Below, one piece after another: positions 1-7,862 of a stretch of DNA of 64,000 bases. The first letter of the stretch is position 1. The number at the start of each line of letters is the position of its first letter. Source of the DNA: DASUAS01 sp963841415 (GTDB taxonomy: Bacteria; Actinomycetota; Acidimicrobiia; IMCC26256; DASPTH01); the NCBI GenBank assembly GCA_963841415.1, contig CAWJCN010000003.1, positions 372,001 to 436,000 on the forward strand. The letters are read 5' to 3'. The position numbers and the translations under genes were made by a program. The notes under the pieces are model-generated. The model saw only the letters and a program-made list of their open reading frames with translations. It was not told the origin of the DNA and made no database searches.

Positions 1-2
1 CC

Positions 3-440
3 GACGAGGGTCTCGAGGGCTCGGCCGCCGAGGCCCGCCTCGCCGCGTGGCGCGAACGGATGTCGCACTACCAGGAGCAACGCCTCCATCCACACCTGCC
101 TCTGAAGCGGGCGATCTGCTTCTATCCGATGTCGAAGCGCCGGGCGACGGCGGCGAACTGGTACTCGCTCCCGTTCGCGGAGCGGAAGCGGCTGATGGGT
201 GGGCACGCGCGTGTCGGACGCACCTACGCCGGTCGCGTGTTGCAGCTCATCACGGGTTCGACGGGGCTCGACGACTGGGAGTGGGGCGTCACCCTGCTCG
301 CCGACGATCCGGTCGCGCTCAAGGAGATCGTCTACGAGATGCGCTTCGATCCGGTCTCCGCCGACTACGCGGAGTTCGGGCCCTTCGTCACCGGGTTGCT
401 GCTCGAACCGGCCGACGCGCTCCGGCGTGTCGGCTTGTAG
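3..440 (+). CDS. hemQ: HemQ / chlorite dismutase-family coproheme decarboxylase, 5' partial
   Basis: The reading frame is open from the window edge, so the N-terminus is missing; about 145 C-terminal residues are visible. HemQ decarboxylates coproheme III to haem b in the coproporphyrin-dependent pathway used by Gram-positive bacteria. The segment KRAICFYPMSKRR, then WYSLPF, then LMGGHARVGR are typical of the family's C-terminal half; the His in LMGGHARVGR should be the proximal haem ligand. The tail after DDWEWGVTL (FDPVSADYAEFGPF) also fits. The next gene starts 19 nt downstream in the same direction, so they are probably co-transcribed. Recognition of the family is firm; which start is used cannot be seen. 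Confidence 0.9.
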   Translation, partial: DEGLEGSAAEARLAAWRERMSHYQEQRLHPHLPLKRAICFYPMSKRRATAANWYSLPFAERKRLMGGHARVGRTYAGRVLQLITGSTGLDDWEWGVTLLADDPVALKEIVYEMRFDPVSADYAEFGPFVTGLLLEPADALRRVGL

Positions 441-459
441 GGCTTGGAGGGAGGTCGTC

Positions 460-705
460 ATGTCGGAGCACGTGCGCCTGTTCGTGTCCTTCCCCGAGGA
501 GCTCGTCGACCGGCCGATGATCTACGAGGTCGTGAAGCGCTTCGACGTCGTGCCCAACATCCGGCGTGCCAACGTTGAGGCGCACTCGGGTTGGGTGATC
601 CTCGAGCTCAACGGATCGCCGGACCATCTCGACGGTGCGATCGCGTACCTCGAGGAGGTCGGCTGCACCGTGAACACGATGGAAGGCGACGTCATCGAAG
701 GGTAG
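460..705 (+). CDS. NIL-domain (MetN C-terminal-like) small protein
   Basis: An 81-residue protein that begins at ATG with GGAGGGAGG just upstream, a strong ribosome site. The whole length resembles the NIL/ACT-like ferredoxin-fold domain that ends the methionine importer ATPase MetN: VRLFVSFPEELVDRP, then PNIRRANVEAHSGWVILELNG, then an ending around EEVGCTV. Free-standing NIL domains occur in actinobacteria, often as presumed ligand-binding or regulatory units; no ATPase is attached here. It follows hemQ by 19 nt and precedes the next gene by 4 nt, so the three probably form one transcription unit. The ligand and role are unknown. Confidence 0.7.
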   Translation: MSEHVRLFVSFPEELVDRPMIYEVVKRFDVVPNIRRANVEAHSGWVILELNGSPDHLDGAIAYLEEVGCTVNTMEGDVIEG

Positions 706-709
706 AGGG

Positions 710-1201
710 ATGACGCTCGCCGACGACGAGCAGCGCGGGCTCGAGCTGCTGCGCGAGGCGAGCGACATCATCGTCGCCGGCGTCGTGCGCGAGCTCCCGG
801 GTTGGGTCGAGCGGTCGGTGACGCGCATCCTCGACGCATGGGGACGCACTCCGCCCGGCGCGCGAGAACAGGCGGAGCGCGACGCGGTCACTGCGGCGCG
901 CGCCGCGACGGTGCGCGTCACTGCGGGGCTGCAGGCGCTCTTCGCGCTCGATCCCGGGGAGCAGCGGTCGACGCCGCTCGAGCTGGTGCGGAGCGCGTAT
1001 CGCGAACCCACCGCGGTGCTGGCCGTGGCAGGCGTCCCCGCGGTCGAGCGCGACGACTTCGCCGAGCGGGCGTGGCCCGACGACACGTACGGTCTCGTCG
1101 TCCACGGTCTCGGCGACCTCGGAGATCCGGAGTTGGCGCCGTACCAGTTGGCCTGGGGCCTGGCCAAGGCCAAGGTGCTGCGTGCCCGCCGCAGCGTCTG
1201 A
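710..1201 (+). CDS. Conserved hypothetical protein, actinobacterial
   Basis: A 163-residue soluble protein, starting at ATG 4 nt after the NIL gene with GAGG in the upstream overlap. It is rich in Ala, Arg and Glu and is predicted to be helical in the first two thirds (REASDIIVAGVVRELPGWVER, then an Ala-rich helix). No signal peptide, membrane segment, metal site or nucleotide-binding motif is visible. I do not recognise a functional family. Its position as the third gene after hemQ suggests co-expression but does not define a function. Confidence 0.6.
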   Translation: MTLADDEQRGLELLREASDIIVAGVVRELPGWVERSVTRILDAWGRTPPGAREQAERDAVTAARAATVRVTAGLQALFALDPGEQRSTPLELVRSAYREPTAVLAVAGVPAVERDDFAERAWPDDTYGLVVHGLGDLGDPELAPYQLAWGLAKAKVLRARRSV

Positions 1202-1328
1202 GGTCCCAGGCCTGAATGGTTCGCGCACCGCCACGCCGTCGAGGCACTCCGCGCCACGTTGCTGCATCGCCTGACCGCCGCGGTCACACTCGACGAGCGC
1301 TCCGAGCCGATCGTTTAGTGTCCACGCC

Positions 1329-2015
1329 GTGAGCGAGCCGTTCAGTCCCGCCGCCGTCGATCTGCTCCGTTGGGCGGAGACCTTGTCGGCCATCGCCCGC
1401 ACCGGTCTCGGCTTCACGCAGAGCCTCTACGAGAAGGAGCGGTTCGAGGAGGTGTTGAAGGTCGCAGCCGACATCCGCCACGTGGCGGTGGAGGAGGCCG
1501 AGGCCGAGACGCTCTTCGACGACTGGATGTCGAGCGTCGGCCAGGGGGTCCAGGGTTACGTCACGCCCAAGCTCGCGGTCGCCGCGGTCGTGGCCAACGA
1601 GCGCGGCGAGCTGCTGCTCACCCAACGCGCCGACTCGGGGGTGTGGCTCTACCCGGTCGGATACGCCGACGTCGGATACTCGCCGAGCGAGATCGCGGTC
1701 AAGGAGGTCTACGAGGAGACCGGCATCGAGGTGGAGCCGGTCTCCGTGATCGCGGTGCTCGACGGCCTGCGCCTCGGCTTCGCTCGCCTGCCGCTCTACT
1801 CGTTGCTGTTCCACTGCCGCATGATCGGCGGCGAGTTGAAGGGCCACCCGCTCGAGACGCGGGCCGTCGGCTTCTTCGGCCGCAACAACCTGCCGTGGCC
1901 GGTCGCCGGCATCGAGCGGTGGGGCGAGCTCGCGTTCGCGGCCATCGACGGCGAGGTCCGCCCCTGCGACTTCGACCTCCCCCGCATCCCACCCTGGCGC
2001 GGCGACGACGAATGA
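1329..2015 (+). CDS. Nudix hydrolase with N-terminal helical domain
   Basis: A 228-residue protein with a GTG start. Residues 1-65 form the helical extension found in the NDP-X Nudix subgroup (LLRWAETLSAIARTGLGFTQ). The Nudix fold follows from about residue 78 (VTPKLAVAAVV). The Nudix box reads GYADVGYSPSE then KEVYEETGI, so the metal-binding EVYEE core is intact; the preceding Glu of the textbook box is Val, as is usual in this subgroup (GWADVG-type). The substrate is probably a nucleotide-sugar or ADP-ribose type diphosphate, inferred from the subgroup only. It is monocistronic and convergent with pyrE. Confidence 0.85.
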   Translation: MSEPFSPAAVDLLRWAETLSAIARTGLGFTQSLYEKERFEEVLKVAADIRHVAVEEAEAETLFDDWMSSVGQGVQGYVTPKLAVAAVVANERGELLLTQRADSGVWLYPVGYADVGYSPSEIAVKEVYEETGIEVEPVSVIAVLDGLRLGFARLPLYSLLFHCRMIGGELKGHPLETRAVGFFGRNNLPWPVAGIERWGELAFAAIDGEVRPCDFDLPRIPPWRGDDE

Positions 2016-2022
2016 CTGTTCC

Positions 2023-2065
2023 GGCGTACCTCTGCCGTGACATGCACGGCGCAGGTACGCCAAAA
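2023..2065. terminator. Hairpin between convergent Nudix gene and pyrE
   Basis: The arms 2023-2039 and 2045-2061 pair over 17 bp with two mismatches around a 5-nt loop, and AAAA follows. It lies between the stops of two convergent genes (2015 and 2082), as expected for a bidirectional terminator. On the minus strand the T-run precedes rather than follows the stem, so it is not a classical intrinsic terminator in either direction. The ACGCCAAAA end matches the hairpin at 18061-18104. Confidence 0.6.
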
Positions 2066-2081
2066 GCCGATGGGGGAGAGG

Positions 2082-2618
2082 TCAGGGTTCGCCGGCGGCT
2101 TTGAGCTCGGTCATGGTGAAGAGGGGGCGGAGCTCGACACCCAGGTCGGCGAGCGCGGCGGGGCCGCCGGACTCGCGGTCGATGACGCACAGCGCGTGCT
2201 CCACCTGCGCGCCGCGCTCGCGCAGGTCGCCGCACGAGGTCACCACCTGCCCGCCCGACGTCACGACGTCCTCCACGACGGTGAGCCGCTTCCCCTCGAT
2301 CGGCCCACCTTCGGCGAGCTGGCACGTGCCGTAGGTCTTGGCTTCCTTGCGCACGAAGTAGGCGGGGATCCCGGTGACCTGCGAGAGCACCGTCGCGATG
2401 GGTACGCCGCCGAGCTCGAGACCGGCGAACGCCTCGGTGCGGTCGGGAACGTGCAGGGCCAGCGCTTCGGCGATGTCGCGCAGGAGTGCAGGGTCGGCCT
2501 CGAATCGGTACTTGTCGAAGTACTCGTTGCTCACCGCGCCGGAACGCAAGACGAACTCACCGGTGATGTGGGACGTCGCGTAGATGGCGCCGGCCAGGTC
2601 GTCACGGTCACGCGTCAT
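2082..2618 (-). CDS. pyrE: Orotate phosphoribosyltransferase
   Basis: A 178-residue enzyme that transfers the phosphoribosyl group of PRPP to orotate to give OMP in de novo pyrimidine synthesis. The PRPP-binding loop VVEDVVTSGGQ is at about residues 114-124. The substrate segment FVRKEAKTYGT (88-98) and the early SGAVSNEYFDKYRFE block are those of PyrE. Length is normal. The start overlaps the end of the upstream gene by 11 nt, so the two are translationally coupled. No other pyr genes lie nearby. Confidence 0.93.
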   Translation of the reverse strand: MTRDRDDLAGAIYATSHITGEFVLRSGAVSNEYFDKYRFEADPALLRDIAEALALHVPDRTEAFAGLELGGVPIATVLSQVTGIPAYFVRKEAKTYGTCQLAEGGPIEGKRLTVVEDVVTSGGQVVTSCGDLRERGAQVEHALCVIDRESGGPAALADLGVELRPLFTMTELKAAGEP

Positions 2619-3129
2619 CCACGTCTCCCCTGCGCGAGCTCGACTTCAGTTCGGCGAACACCATCTCCACGATCGACGTCGCGCCCTTGGCATGCTCCCA
2701 CGCGGCGCCGATGCTCTCGTGGTCGACGAGCCCGACCGCGTCGGGCGCGCGACCGAGCGCGGTGGTCGCGGCGTGCGCGAGGGGTGCCGGCTCGAGGTCG
2801 TCGCCGAAGGCCGCGAAGCACTCGAGACCGTCCCACAACGAGCGCAGGGTGCGCGCCTCGGTCCCGAGGGTCAGCGAGTCGGGATCGGTGCCCGCCGACA
2901 GCGCGCCGATCACCTGCTCCCACAGGTCGTAGTGCGACAGGTCGCGTGCCAGCTGGTAGCCGGCCACCGGGTGCAGCCGCCATTCGAGTGCGACATCGCC
3001 GGGCCCGGCGTCGGTGATCCAGGTCTGGGAACCGTTGAGGTAGCTGTCGACCGGCGGGCCGAGGTGCTCGTCGAGGGCGAGCACGAGGGCGGCGTCGACG
3101 CGCCAGATGCACGTCGCGGTGCGGGACAT
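2608..3129 (-). CDS. Conserved hypothetical protein upstream of pyrE
   Basis: A 173-residue soluble protein, starting MSRTATCIWRVD, with no signal peptide or membrane helix. Aromatic and acidic blocks (WITDAGPGDVALEWRLHP, then HYDLWEQVIGAL, then ECFAAFGDDLEP) suggest a compact globular fold, but I do not recognise the family. Its last codons overlap pyrE by 11 nt, making it the first gene of a two-gene operon. A link to pyrimidine metabolism is only inferred from that coupling. Confidence 0.65.
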   Translation of the reverse strand: MSRTATCIWRVDAALVLALDEHLGPPVDSYLNGSQTWITDAGPGDVALEWRLHPVAGYQLARDLSHYDLWEQVIGALSAGTDPDSLTLGTEARTLRSLWDGLECFAAFGDDLEPAPLAHAATTALGRAPDAVGLVDHESIGAAWEHAKGATSIVEMVFAELKSSSRRGDVDDA

Positions 3130-3188
3130 GCGCGGCAGAGTACCGAACCGGCGTGTCGCGGTACCCTGCCGCGCTCGGAGGGCAGAGC

Positions 3189-3659
3189 GTGGGGACGAGA
3201 TCCAGGTTCGCCGCCGCTGGCTGCGTCGTGGCGATGGTGGTCGTGGCCTGCGGCAGCGGGAGCGACCGACTCTCCGCTTCTGCGTACGCCCGTGCCGCGA
3301 GCGTCGTGTGCATGCGTGCCAACCGGTCGGTCAGCCGGATCGCGCTCCCGTCGTTCTCGTCACGCCACGATGCGTCCCGATCGCTGGCTCACGTCGTGGT
3401 GATCCAACGGCGGGCCATCCACGACGTGCGCGGGCTCCGCCCGCCCGGTCGCTTGGCGGACACCGTGCAGCGGTGGGTCGCGCTGCTCGATCAGGCGGCC
3501 GACGAGCTGGAGCTCACGGCCAGTCGTCTGCGCGCCGACCGTCTCGGAGAGGCAGTGGAATTCGGGGCCAAGGCCACGACGCTGCTGGCACGCGCGCGCG
3601 ACCTGATCGCGCCCCTGCGGGTGACGTCGTGCCACGGCCCCGAGCTCCCGACGGTGTGA
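3189..3659 (+). CDS. Putative secreted lipoprotein
   Basis: A GTG start at 3189 is chosen because GGAGGG lies 6 nt upstream; a GTG at 3153 in the same frame would put 12 extra residues before the signal. The protein is then 156 residues with a basic n-region (GTRSRF), a hydrophobic stretch (AGCVVAMVVVA) and a lipobox-like VVAC before GSGSD. The rest is helical and rich in Ala, Arg and Leu, with two later Cys (VVCMRA and TSCHGP) that could form a disulfide outside the membrane. Function unknown. It is transcribed away from the pyrE operon. Confidence 0.6.
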   Translation: MGTRSRFAAAGCVVAMVVVACGSGSDRLSASAYARAASVVCMRANRSVSRIALPSFSSRHDASRSLAHVVVIQRRAIHDVRGLRPPGRLADTVQRWVALLDQAADELELTASRLRADRLGEAVEFGAKATTLLARARDLIAPLRVTSCHGPELPTV

Positions 3660-3675
3660 CCCTACGCTCGGACCG

Positions 3676-5097
3676 ATGCGAGCCGCCGCGGGCTACGACC
3701 GCCTTACCGCGCTCGACGAGAGCTTCCTCCACCTCGAGCGCCCCGAGACCCCGATGCACGTCGGCGCGGTCGCGGTGTTCGAACGCGCGCCCTTCACCGA
3801 CGCCCACGGCAGCTTCCGCCTCGACGAGGTCCGCGCGCTGGTGGCCTCACGGCTGCAACTCATCCCGCGCTTCCGCAAGCGGGTGATGCCGGTCCCGCTC
3901 GGTCGCGGGCGTCCGGTCTGGGTCGACCACGAGGGCTTCGACATCCGAGAGCACGTGCGGCTCACCGCGCTTCCTCCGCCCGGGGACCGGCGCCAACTGT
4001 TCGAGCTGGCGGAGCGCCTGATGATGCAGGTGCTCGACCGGGGTCGCCCGCTCTGGGAGCTGTGGTTCGTCGAAGGCGTCGACCACGGCGAGCACGTCGG
4101 CCTGATCCACAAGTCGCACCACACGCTCACCGACGGCATCTCCGGCGTCGACATCGCCACCGTCCTGCTGGACTTCAGCCCCGAGCCCACCGTGCTCGAT
4201 GCGGACCGGTGGCGGCCGGTGGCGGCGCCCGATCCGGCCCGCCTGGTCGTCGACACGATACGCGAACGCCTCACCCGCCCCGGCGAGGTCGCGACCACGG
4301 TCCGGCGCATCACCGACGGCCCGCGTGACGCGGTCGATCGTGCGACCGGGTTGGGCCGATCGATCCGCTCGTTGGTCGACGGCCAGGTCGTCGTGCCCCG
4401 ACTCTCGCTGAACGCCACGGTGGGTCCGGGACGGCGCATCGAGACCGTCCGGGTGCCGCTCGAAGACGTGCAAGGCGTACGCGCGGCATTCCGGTGCACG
4501 GTGAACGACGTCGTGCTGGCAGCCGTCGGCAGCGCGATCGCGCGGGTCCTCGACGCGCGTGGCGAGCTCCATCCCGAACTGGTGCTCAAGGCCTTCTGTC
4601 CGGTGTCCGTGCGCGACGACGACCAACGTCGGCAGCTGGGCAATCGCATCTCCGCGATGCTCGTACCGCTCGCGGTGGGTGAGACCGACGCACGCGTCCG
4701 ACTCGACCGGGTGCGGGCCATCACCGCCGACCTGAAGGAGCGCCGACAGGCCGTCGGTGCCGCCGCGCTCCTCGGCCTCTCGGAGTACGCCGCGCCCACG
4801 CTGCTCGGGCTCGCCGCACGCGTCGCGCACGCGCAACGCGTCGCCAATCTCATCGTCACCAACGTGCCCGGTCCGCAAGTGCCGCTCTACTGCCTCGGGG
4901 CGCGCATGTTCGAGGTCTACCCGGTGGTTCCCCTGTCGCGGAACCTCACCCTCAACGTGGCGATCCTCTCGTACTGCGGGCAACTCCACTTCGGTCTCAT
5001 CGGCGACGGCGCGTCCGGACGCGACCTCGAGATCCTCGCCGGCGGCATCGAGGACGCCATCGCCGAGCTGGGCGACCTGGCGATGCGTGAGGTCTAG
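3676..5097 (+). CDS. Wax ester synthase / diacylglycerol acyltransferase (WS/DGAT)
   Basis: A 473-residue bacterial WS/DGAT, the family that esterifies acyl-CoA with fatty alcohols or diacylglycerol to make storage lipid. The catalytic motif HHxxxDG is present as HHTLTDG at residues 148-154. The N-terminus (LTALDESFLHLE, then PMHVGAVAVF) and the late conserved block around NVPGPQVPLY, followed by a PVVPLSRNLTLN segment, are also typical. The length is normal. Storage of triacylglycerol or wax esters is common in actinobacteria. It starts 16 nt after the lipoprotein gene and may share its transcript. Confidence 0.93.
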   Translation: MRAAAGYDRLTALDESFLHLERPETPMHVGAVAVFERAPFTDAHGSFRLDEVRALVASRLQLIPRFRKRVMPVPLGRGRPVWVDHEGFDIREHVRLTALPPPGDRRQLFELAERLMMQVLDRGRPLWELWFVEGVDHGEHVGLIHKSHHTLTDGISGVDIATVLLDFSPEPTVLDADRWRPVAAPDPARLVVDTIRERLTRPGEVATTVRRITDGPRDAVDRATGLGRSIRSLVDGQVVVPRLSLNATVGPGRRIETVRVPLEDVQGVRAAFRCTVNDVVLAAVGSAIARVLDARGELHPELVLKAFCPVSVRDDDQRRQLGNRISAMLVPLAVGETDARVRLDRVRAITADLKERRQAVGAAALLGLSEYAAPTLLGLAARVAHAQRVANLIVTNVPGPQVPLYCLGARMFEVYPVVPLSRNLTLNVAILSYCGQLHFGLIGDGASGRDLEILAGGIEDAIAELGDLAMREV

Positions 5098-5163
5098 CGT
5101 GGGTGTCGTGAGCGTGAGCGAGCCGGGTAACCCGGCGAGTAGCGAACGACCGATGGTGCAGGC

Positions 5164-6495
5164 GTGAGCGCCGAGGATCCCACCGCGCAGGTCACCGATC
5201 TCCTGCAGCTCTTGATCCGCAACCACTGCGTGAACGACGGCACGGTGGCATCGGGCGAGGAGACGCGCAGCGTCGACCTCCTCGCCGGCTTCCTCGCCGG
5301 CGCCGGCGACCACGAGATCTACGAACCGCAGCCAGGCCGCCAGAGCCTCGTCGCGCGCATCGAAGGCACCGACCCCGACGCGCCGACCCTGCTGCTCATG
5401 GGCCACACCGACGTCGTACCCGTCAGCCTCGACGGCTGGTCACGTGATCCGTTCGGGGCCGAGGTCGTCGACGGGTTCGTGTGGGGCCGCGGCGCGGTCG
5501 ACATGCTCAACCTCACCGCCTCGCAGGCGGTGGCGTTTCGTCGCCTGGCCGACAGCGGCTTCCGGCCGCGCGGCACGCTCATCTTCCTGGCGGTCGCCGA
5601 CGAGGAGGCGCTCGGACGATGGGGCGCCGAGTGGCTGCTCGAGCACGAACGCGAGGCGGTCTACGCCGACTACGTGCTCACCGAGGCCGGGGGCTTCCAG
5701 ATCCCGACGCCCAAGGGTCCTCGTCTCCCGGTGATCGTGGGGGAGAAGGGCACCTTCTGGACCAAGATCCGGGTGCACGGCACACCCGGCCACGGCTCGC
5801 AGCCTTTCCGTACCGACAACGCGCTCGTCACGGCGGCCGAGGTGGTGCGGCGCATCGCCGAGTTCCGACCTCAGACGCAGATCCACGAGTCGTGGCACCA
5901 GTTCGTCGAGGGTCTGCACTACGAGCCCGAGCTCACCGAAGCGCTGCTCAGCGAAGACGGTTTCGCCGCCGCGCTCGCCGAGCTCCCGGTCGGTGTGGCG
6001 CGTCACTGGCACGCCTGCACACACACGACGTTCGCGCCGACGGTCGCGCGCGGTGGGACCAAGACCAACGTGATCCCCGACCTGGTCGAGCTCGAGGTGG
6101 ACATCCGCACGCTGCCCGGTCAGTCCGGTGAGGACGCCACTGCGATGCTGCGCGACGCGCTCGGTGACCTGGCCGACGCGGTCGACATCGAGTCGAACGA
6201 CGACCCTGCCACGTCGTCGCCCACCGACACACCCTTGTGGGACACCCTGGCGCGCACGAGCGCGCAGCTCTGCAAGGATTCCGCGCTCGTGCCGTCGCTC
6301 ATGGTCGGCGGCACCGACAACCGCTTCTTCCGGCGGGCCGGTTCGGTGGGCTACGGCTTCGGTCTCTTCTCGCAGCGCTTGCCGTACGAGGACTTCGCAG
6401 TCATGTTCCACGGCAACGACGAGAAGGTCGACCAGGAGTCGCTGGCGCTGTCGACGCGGCTCTGGGAAGCGGTCGCGCGCGACCTCGTCGGCTGA
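5164..6495 (+). CDS. M20 family metallopeptidase (ArgE/DapE/carboxypeptidase type)
   Basis: A 443-residue protein with a GTG start, of normal M20 length. The Zn ligands and catalytic residues are in place: GHTD at 80-83, GRGAVDM at 108-114 and ADEE at 145-148. The dimerisation domain follows VRVHGTPGHGSQPF, and GGTKTNVIPD plus the late NDEK region complete the family pattern. M20 members release an amino acid or acyl group from dipeptides or N-acyl amino acids; the substrate cannot be told from sequence. It lies downstream of the acyltransferase without an obvious shared pathway. Confidence 0.9.
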   Translation: MSAEDPTAQVTDLLQLLIRNHCVNDGTVASGEETRSVDLLAGFLAGAGDHEIYEPQPGRQSLVARIEGTDPDAPTLLLMGHTDVVPVSLDGWSRDPFGAEVVDGFVWGRGAVDMLNLTASQAVAFRRLADSGFRPRGTLIFLAVADEEALGRWGAEWLLEHEREAVYADYVLTEAGGFQIPTPKGPRLPVIVGEKGTFWTKIRVHGTPGHGSQPFRTDNALVTAAEVVRRIAEFRPQTQIHESWHQFVEGLHYEPELTEALLSEDGFAAALAELPVGVARHWHACTHTTFAPTVARGGTKTNVIPDLVELEVDIRTLPGQSGEDATAMLRDALGDLADAVDIESNDDPATSSPTDTPLWDTLARTSAQLCKDSALVPSLMVGGTDNRFFRRAGSVGYGFGLFSQRLPYEDFAVMFHGNDEKVDQESLALSTRLWEAVARDLVG

Positions 6496-6502
6496 CCGCC
6501 TT

Positions 6503-6934
6503 CTACGTGGCGAAGCGCACTCGCAGGGAGCGGTCCATGGCGAGGCGCCCGGGCCCGGCCCACACGAGGAACAGCATCGCCACCAACATGGCGGGCCCGA
6601 CGCCGAGGTTGAACGTGCCGCCGTCGATCCGACCGGCGGTGGCGATGGCACCGACCAGGTTGCACGCAAGCAGCAAGGCCGCTGGTCGCGTGCAGAGCCC
6701 GATGATCAGCAGCGCGCCACCGACGAGCTCGAGCGTGCCGACGAGGTAGGTCGTCACCTCGGGCGCGGGGATGCCGTAGTGCTCGAAGTCAGCGGCTTCC
6801 TTGGCGTGATCGGCGAACTTCCCGATCGAGAAGGTCACGAACAACATGCCGGTGATCACGCGCACGACGGTCGTCGCCCACGCGGCGGCGCCGTGTGTGC
6901 GCGGCGCGAAGACCCGGTCGACGACAGTGGTCAT
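6503..6934 (-). CDS. DoxX family membrane protein
   Basis: A 143-residue protein with four hydrophobic helices: TTVVRVITGMLFVTFSI, TYLVGTLELVGGALLIIGL, PAALLLACNLVGAIATA and PAMLVAMLFLVWAG. This is the DoxX/DoxD layout with GKF after helix 1 and the short GRIDGGTFNLG loop. DoxX proteins act at the membrane in redox or thiol-stress settings, but the biochemical role of this one is unknown. Its ATG overlaps the stop of the PAC2 gene (ATGA), so it is the second gene of a coupled pair. Confidence 0.85.
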   Translation of the reverse strand: MTTVVDRVFAPRTHGAAAWATTVVRVITGMLFVTFSIGKFADHAKEAADFEHYGIPAPEVTTYLVGTLELVGGALLIIGLCTRPAALLLACNLVGAIATAGRIDGGTFNLGVGPAMLVAMLFLVWAGPGRLAMDRSLRVRFAT

Positions 6935-7827
6935 TCGTTGCCTTCCTGCTCGCGCAGGAACCGCTCCACTTCGGCGGCCAGCTCGTCGGCGTCGGGCACG
7001 CCACCGCCCCCTGCGGGATGGCCTCCGAGCACGATGCCGCGTTCCTCGGCGTCGTCGGCATCGACGCGACCTTCGAGCTCGCGTACGTAGCCACTCACCT
7101 CGTCGTTGTCGCGGATGGCGTGGTCGATCTGGACCCGCCACAGTTCGACGAGCTGGTCGAGTCCGTGGAGATCGAGGTCGAGCTCGGCGAGTTGCGCGAA
7201 CCGTTCGAGCAGCGCGCGCGTCGCCGGCGGGTTGGGCGGCGACGCGACGTAGTGGGGGACCGGTGCCCAGAGCGACGCCGAGCGAAGTCCACTGGCGCGG
7301 CACGCGTCGTGCAGCACGCCCACGATCCCGGTGGGCCCCTCGTACTGCGACCGCTGGAGCTCGAGCCCGTTGATGAGCTCGGGATCCGACGCGGTGCCGG
7401 TCACCCGCACCGCCCTCGTGTGCGGCACGTCGCCGAGCAGCGCGCCGAGCGTCACCACCATCTCGCAGCCGGTCTCCGACGCGACGGAGACGACGGCGCG
7501 GCAGAACGACTTCCAGCGGACGTTCGGTTCGACGCCGCGCAGCACGACGAGGTCGCGCTCGCCGAAGGTGACCGCGAAGCAGTCGTTGGCGGGCCACATG
7601 ACCGCGCTGGCGACGCCATCGACCAGCTCGATCTGCGGGCGGTGCGACTGGTAATCGATGTGCTCGTCGGGGTCGATGAACGCGATGCGAAGGGGGTCCT
7701 GCTGACGGATGAGCCAGTCGGTCGCGCCCGTGGCGGCGTCACCCGCGTCGTTCCAACCCGAGAAGGCGGCCACGAGCAGTGGGCGGCGGAGCTCCGGCCG
7801 CCGTTCCCACACGAGCCCTTCGGTCAT
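6931..7827 (-). CDS. PAC2 family protein (proteasome assembly chaperone 2-like)
   Basis: A 298-residue PAC2-domain protein. The opening PLLVAAFSGWNDAGDAATGATDWL and the acidic IDPDEHIDYQSHRP segment are characteristic of the actinobacterial PAC2 family, as is MVVTLGALLGDVPHTR. PAC2 proteins are related to eukaryotic proteasome assembly chaperones, but a direct role in actinobacterial proteasome assembly is not established. The C-terminus from about residue 230 is acidic and helical. The gene ends inside the start of doxX (ATGA). Confidence 0.88.
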   Translation of the reverse strand: MTEGLVWERRPELRRPLLVAAFSGWNDAGDAATGATDWLIRQQDPLRIAFIDPDEHIDYQSHRPQIELVDGVASAVMWPANDCFAVTFGERDLVVLRGVEPNVRWKSFCRAVVSVASETGCEMVVTLGALLGDVPHTRAVRVTGTASDPELINGLELQRSQYEGPTGIVGVLHDACRASGLRSASLWAPVPHYVASPPNPPATRALLERFAQLAELDLDLHGLDQLVELWRVQIDHAIRDNDEVSGYVRELEGRVDADDAEERGIVLGGHPAGGGGVPDADELAAEVERFLREQEGNE

Positions 7828-7862
7828 CGAGCCAGCTTACGGCGGCCGTCTACAGTGCCGCG

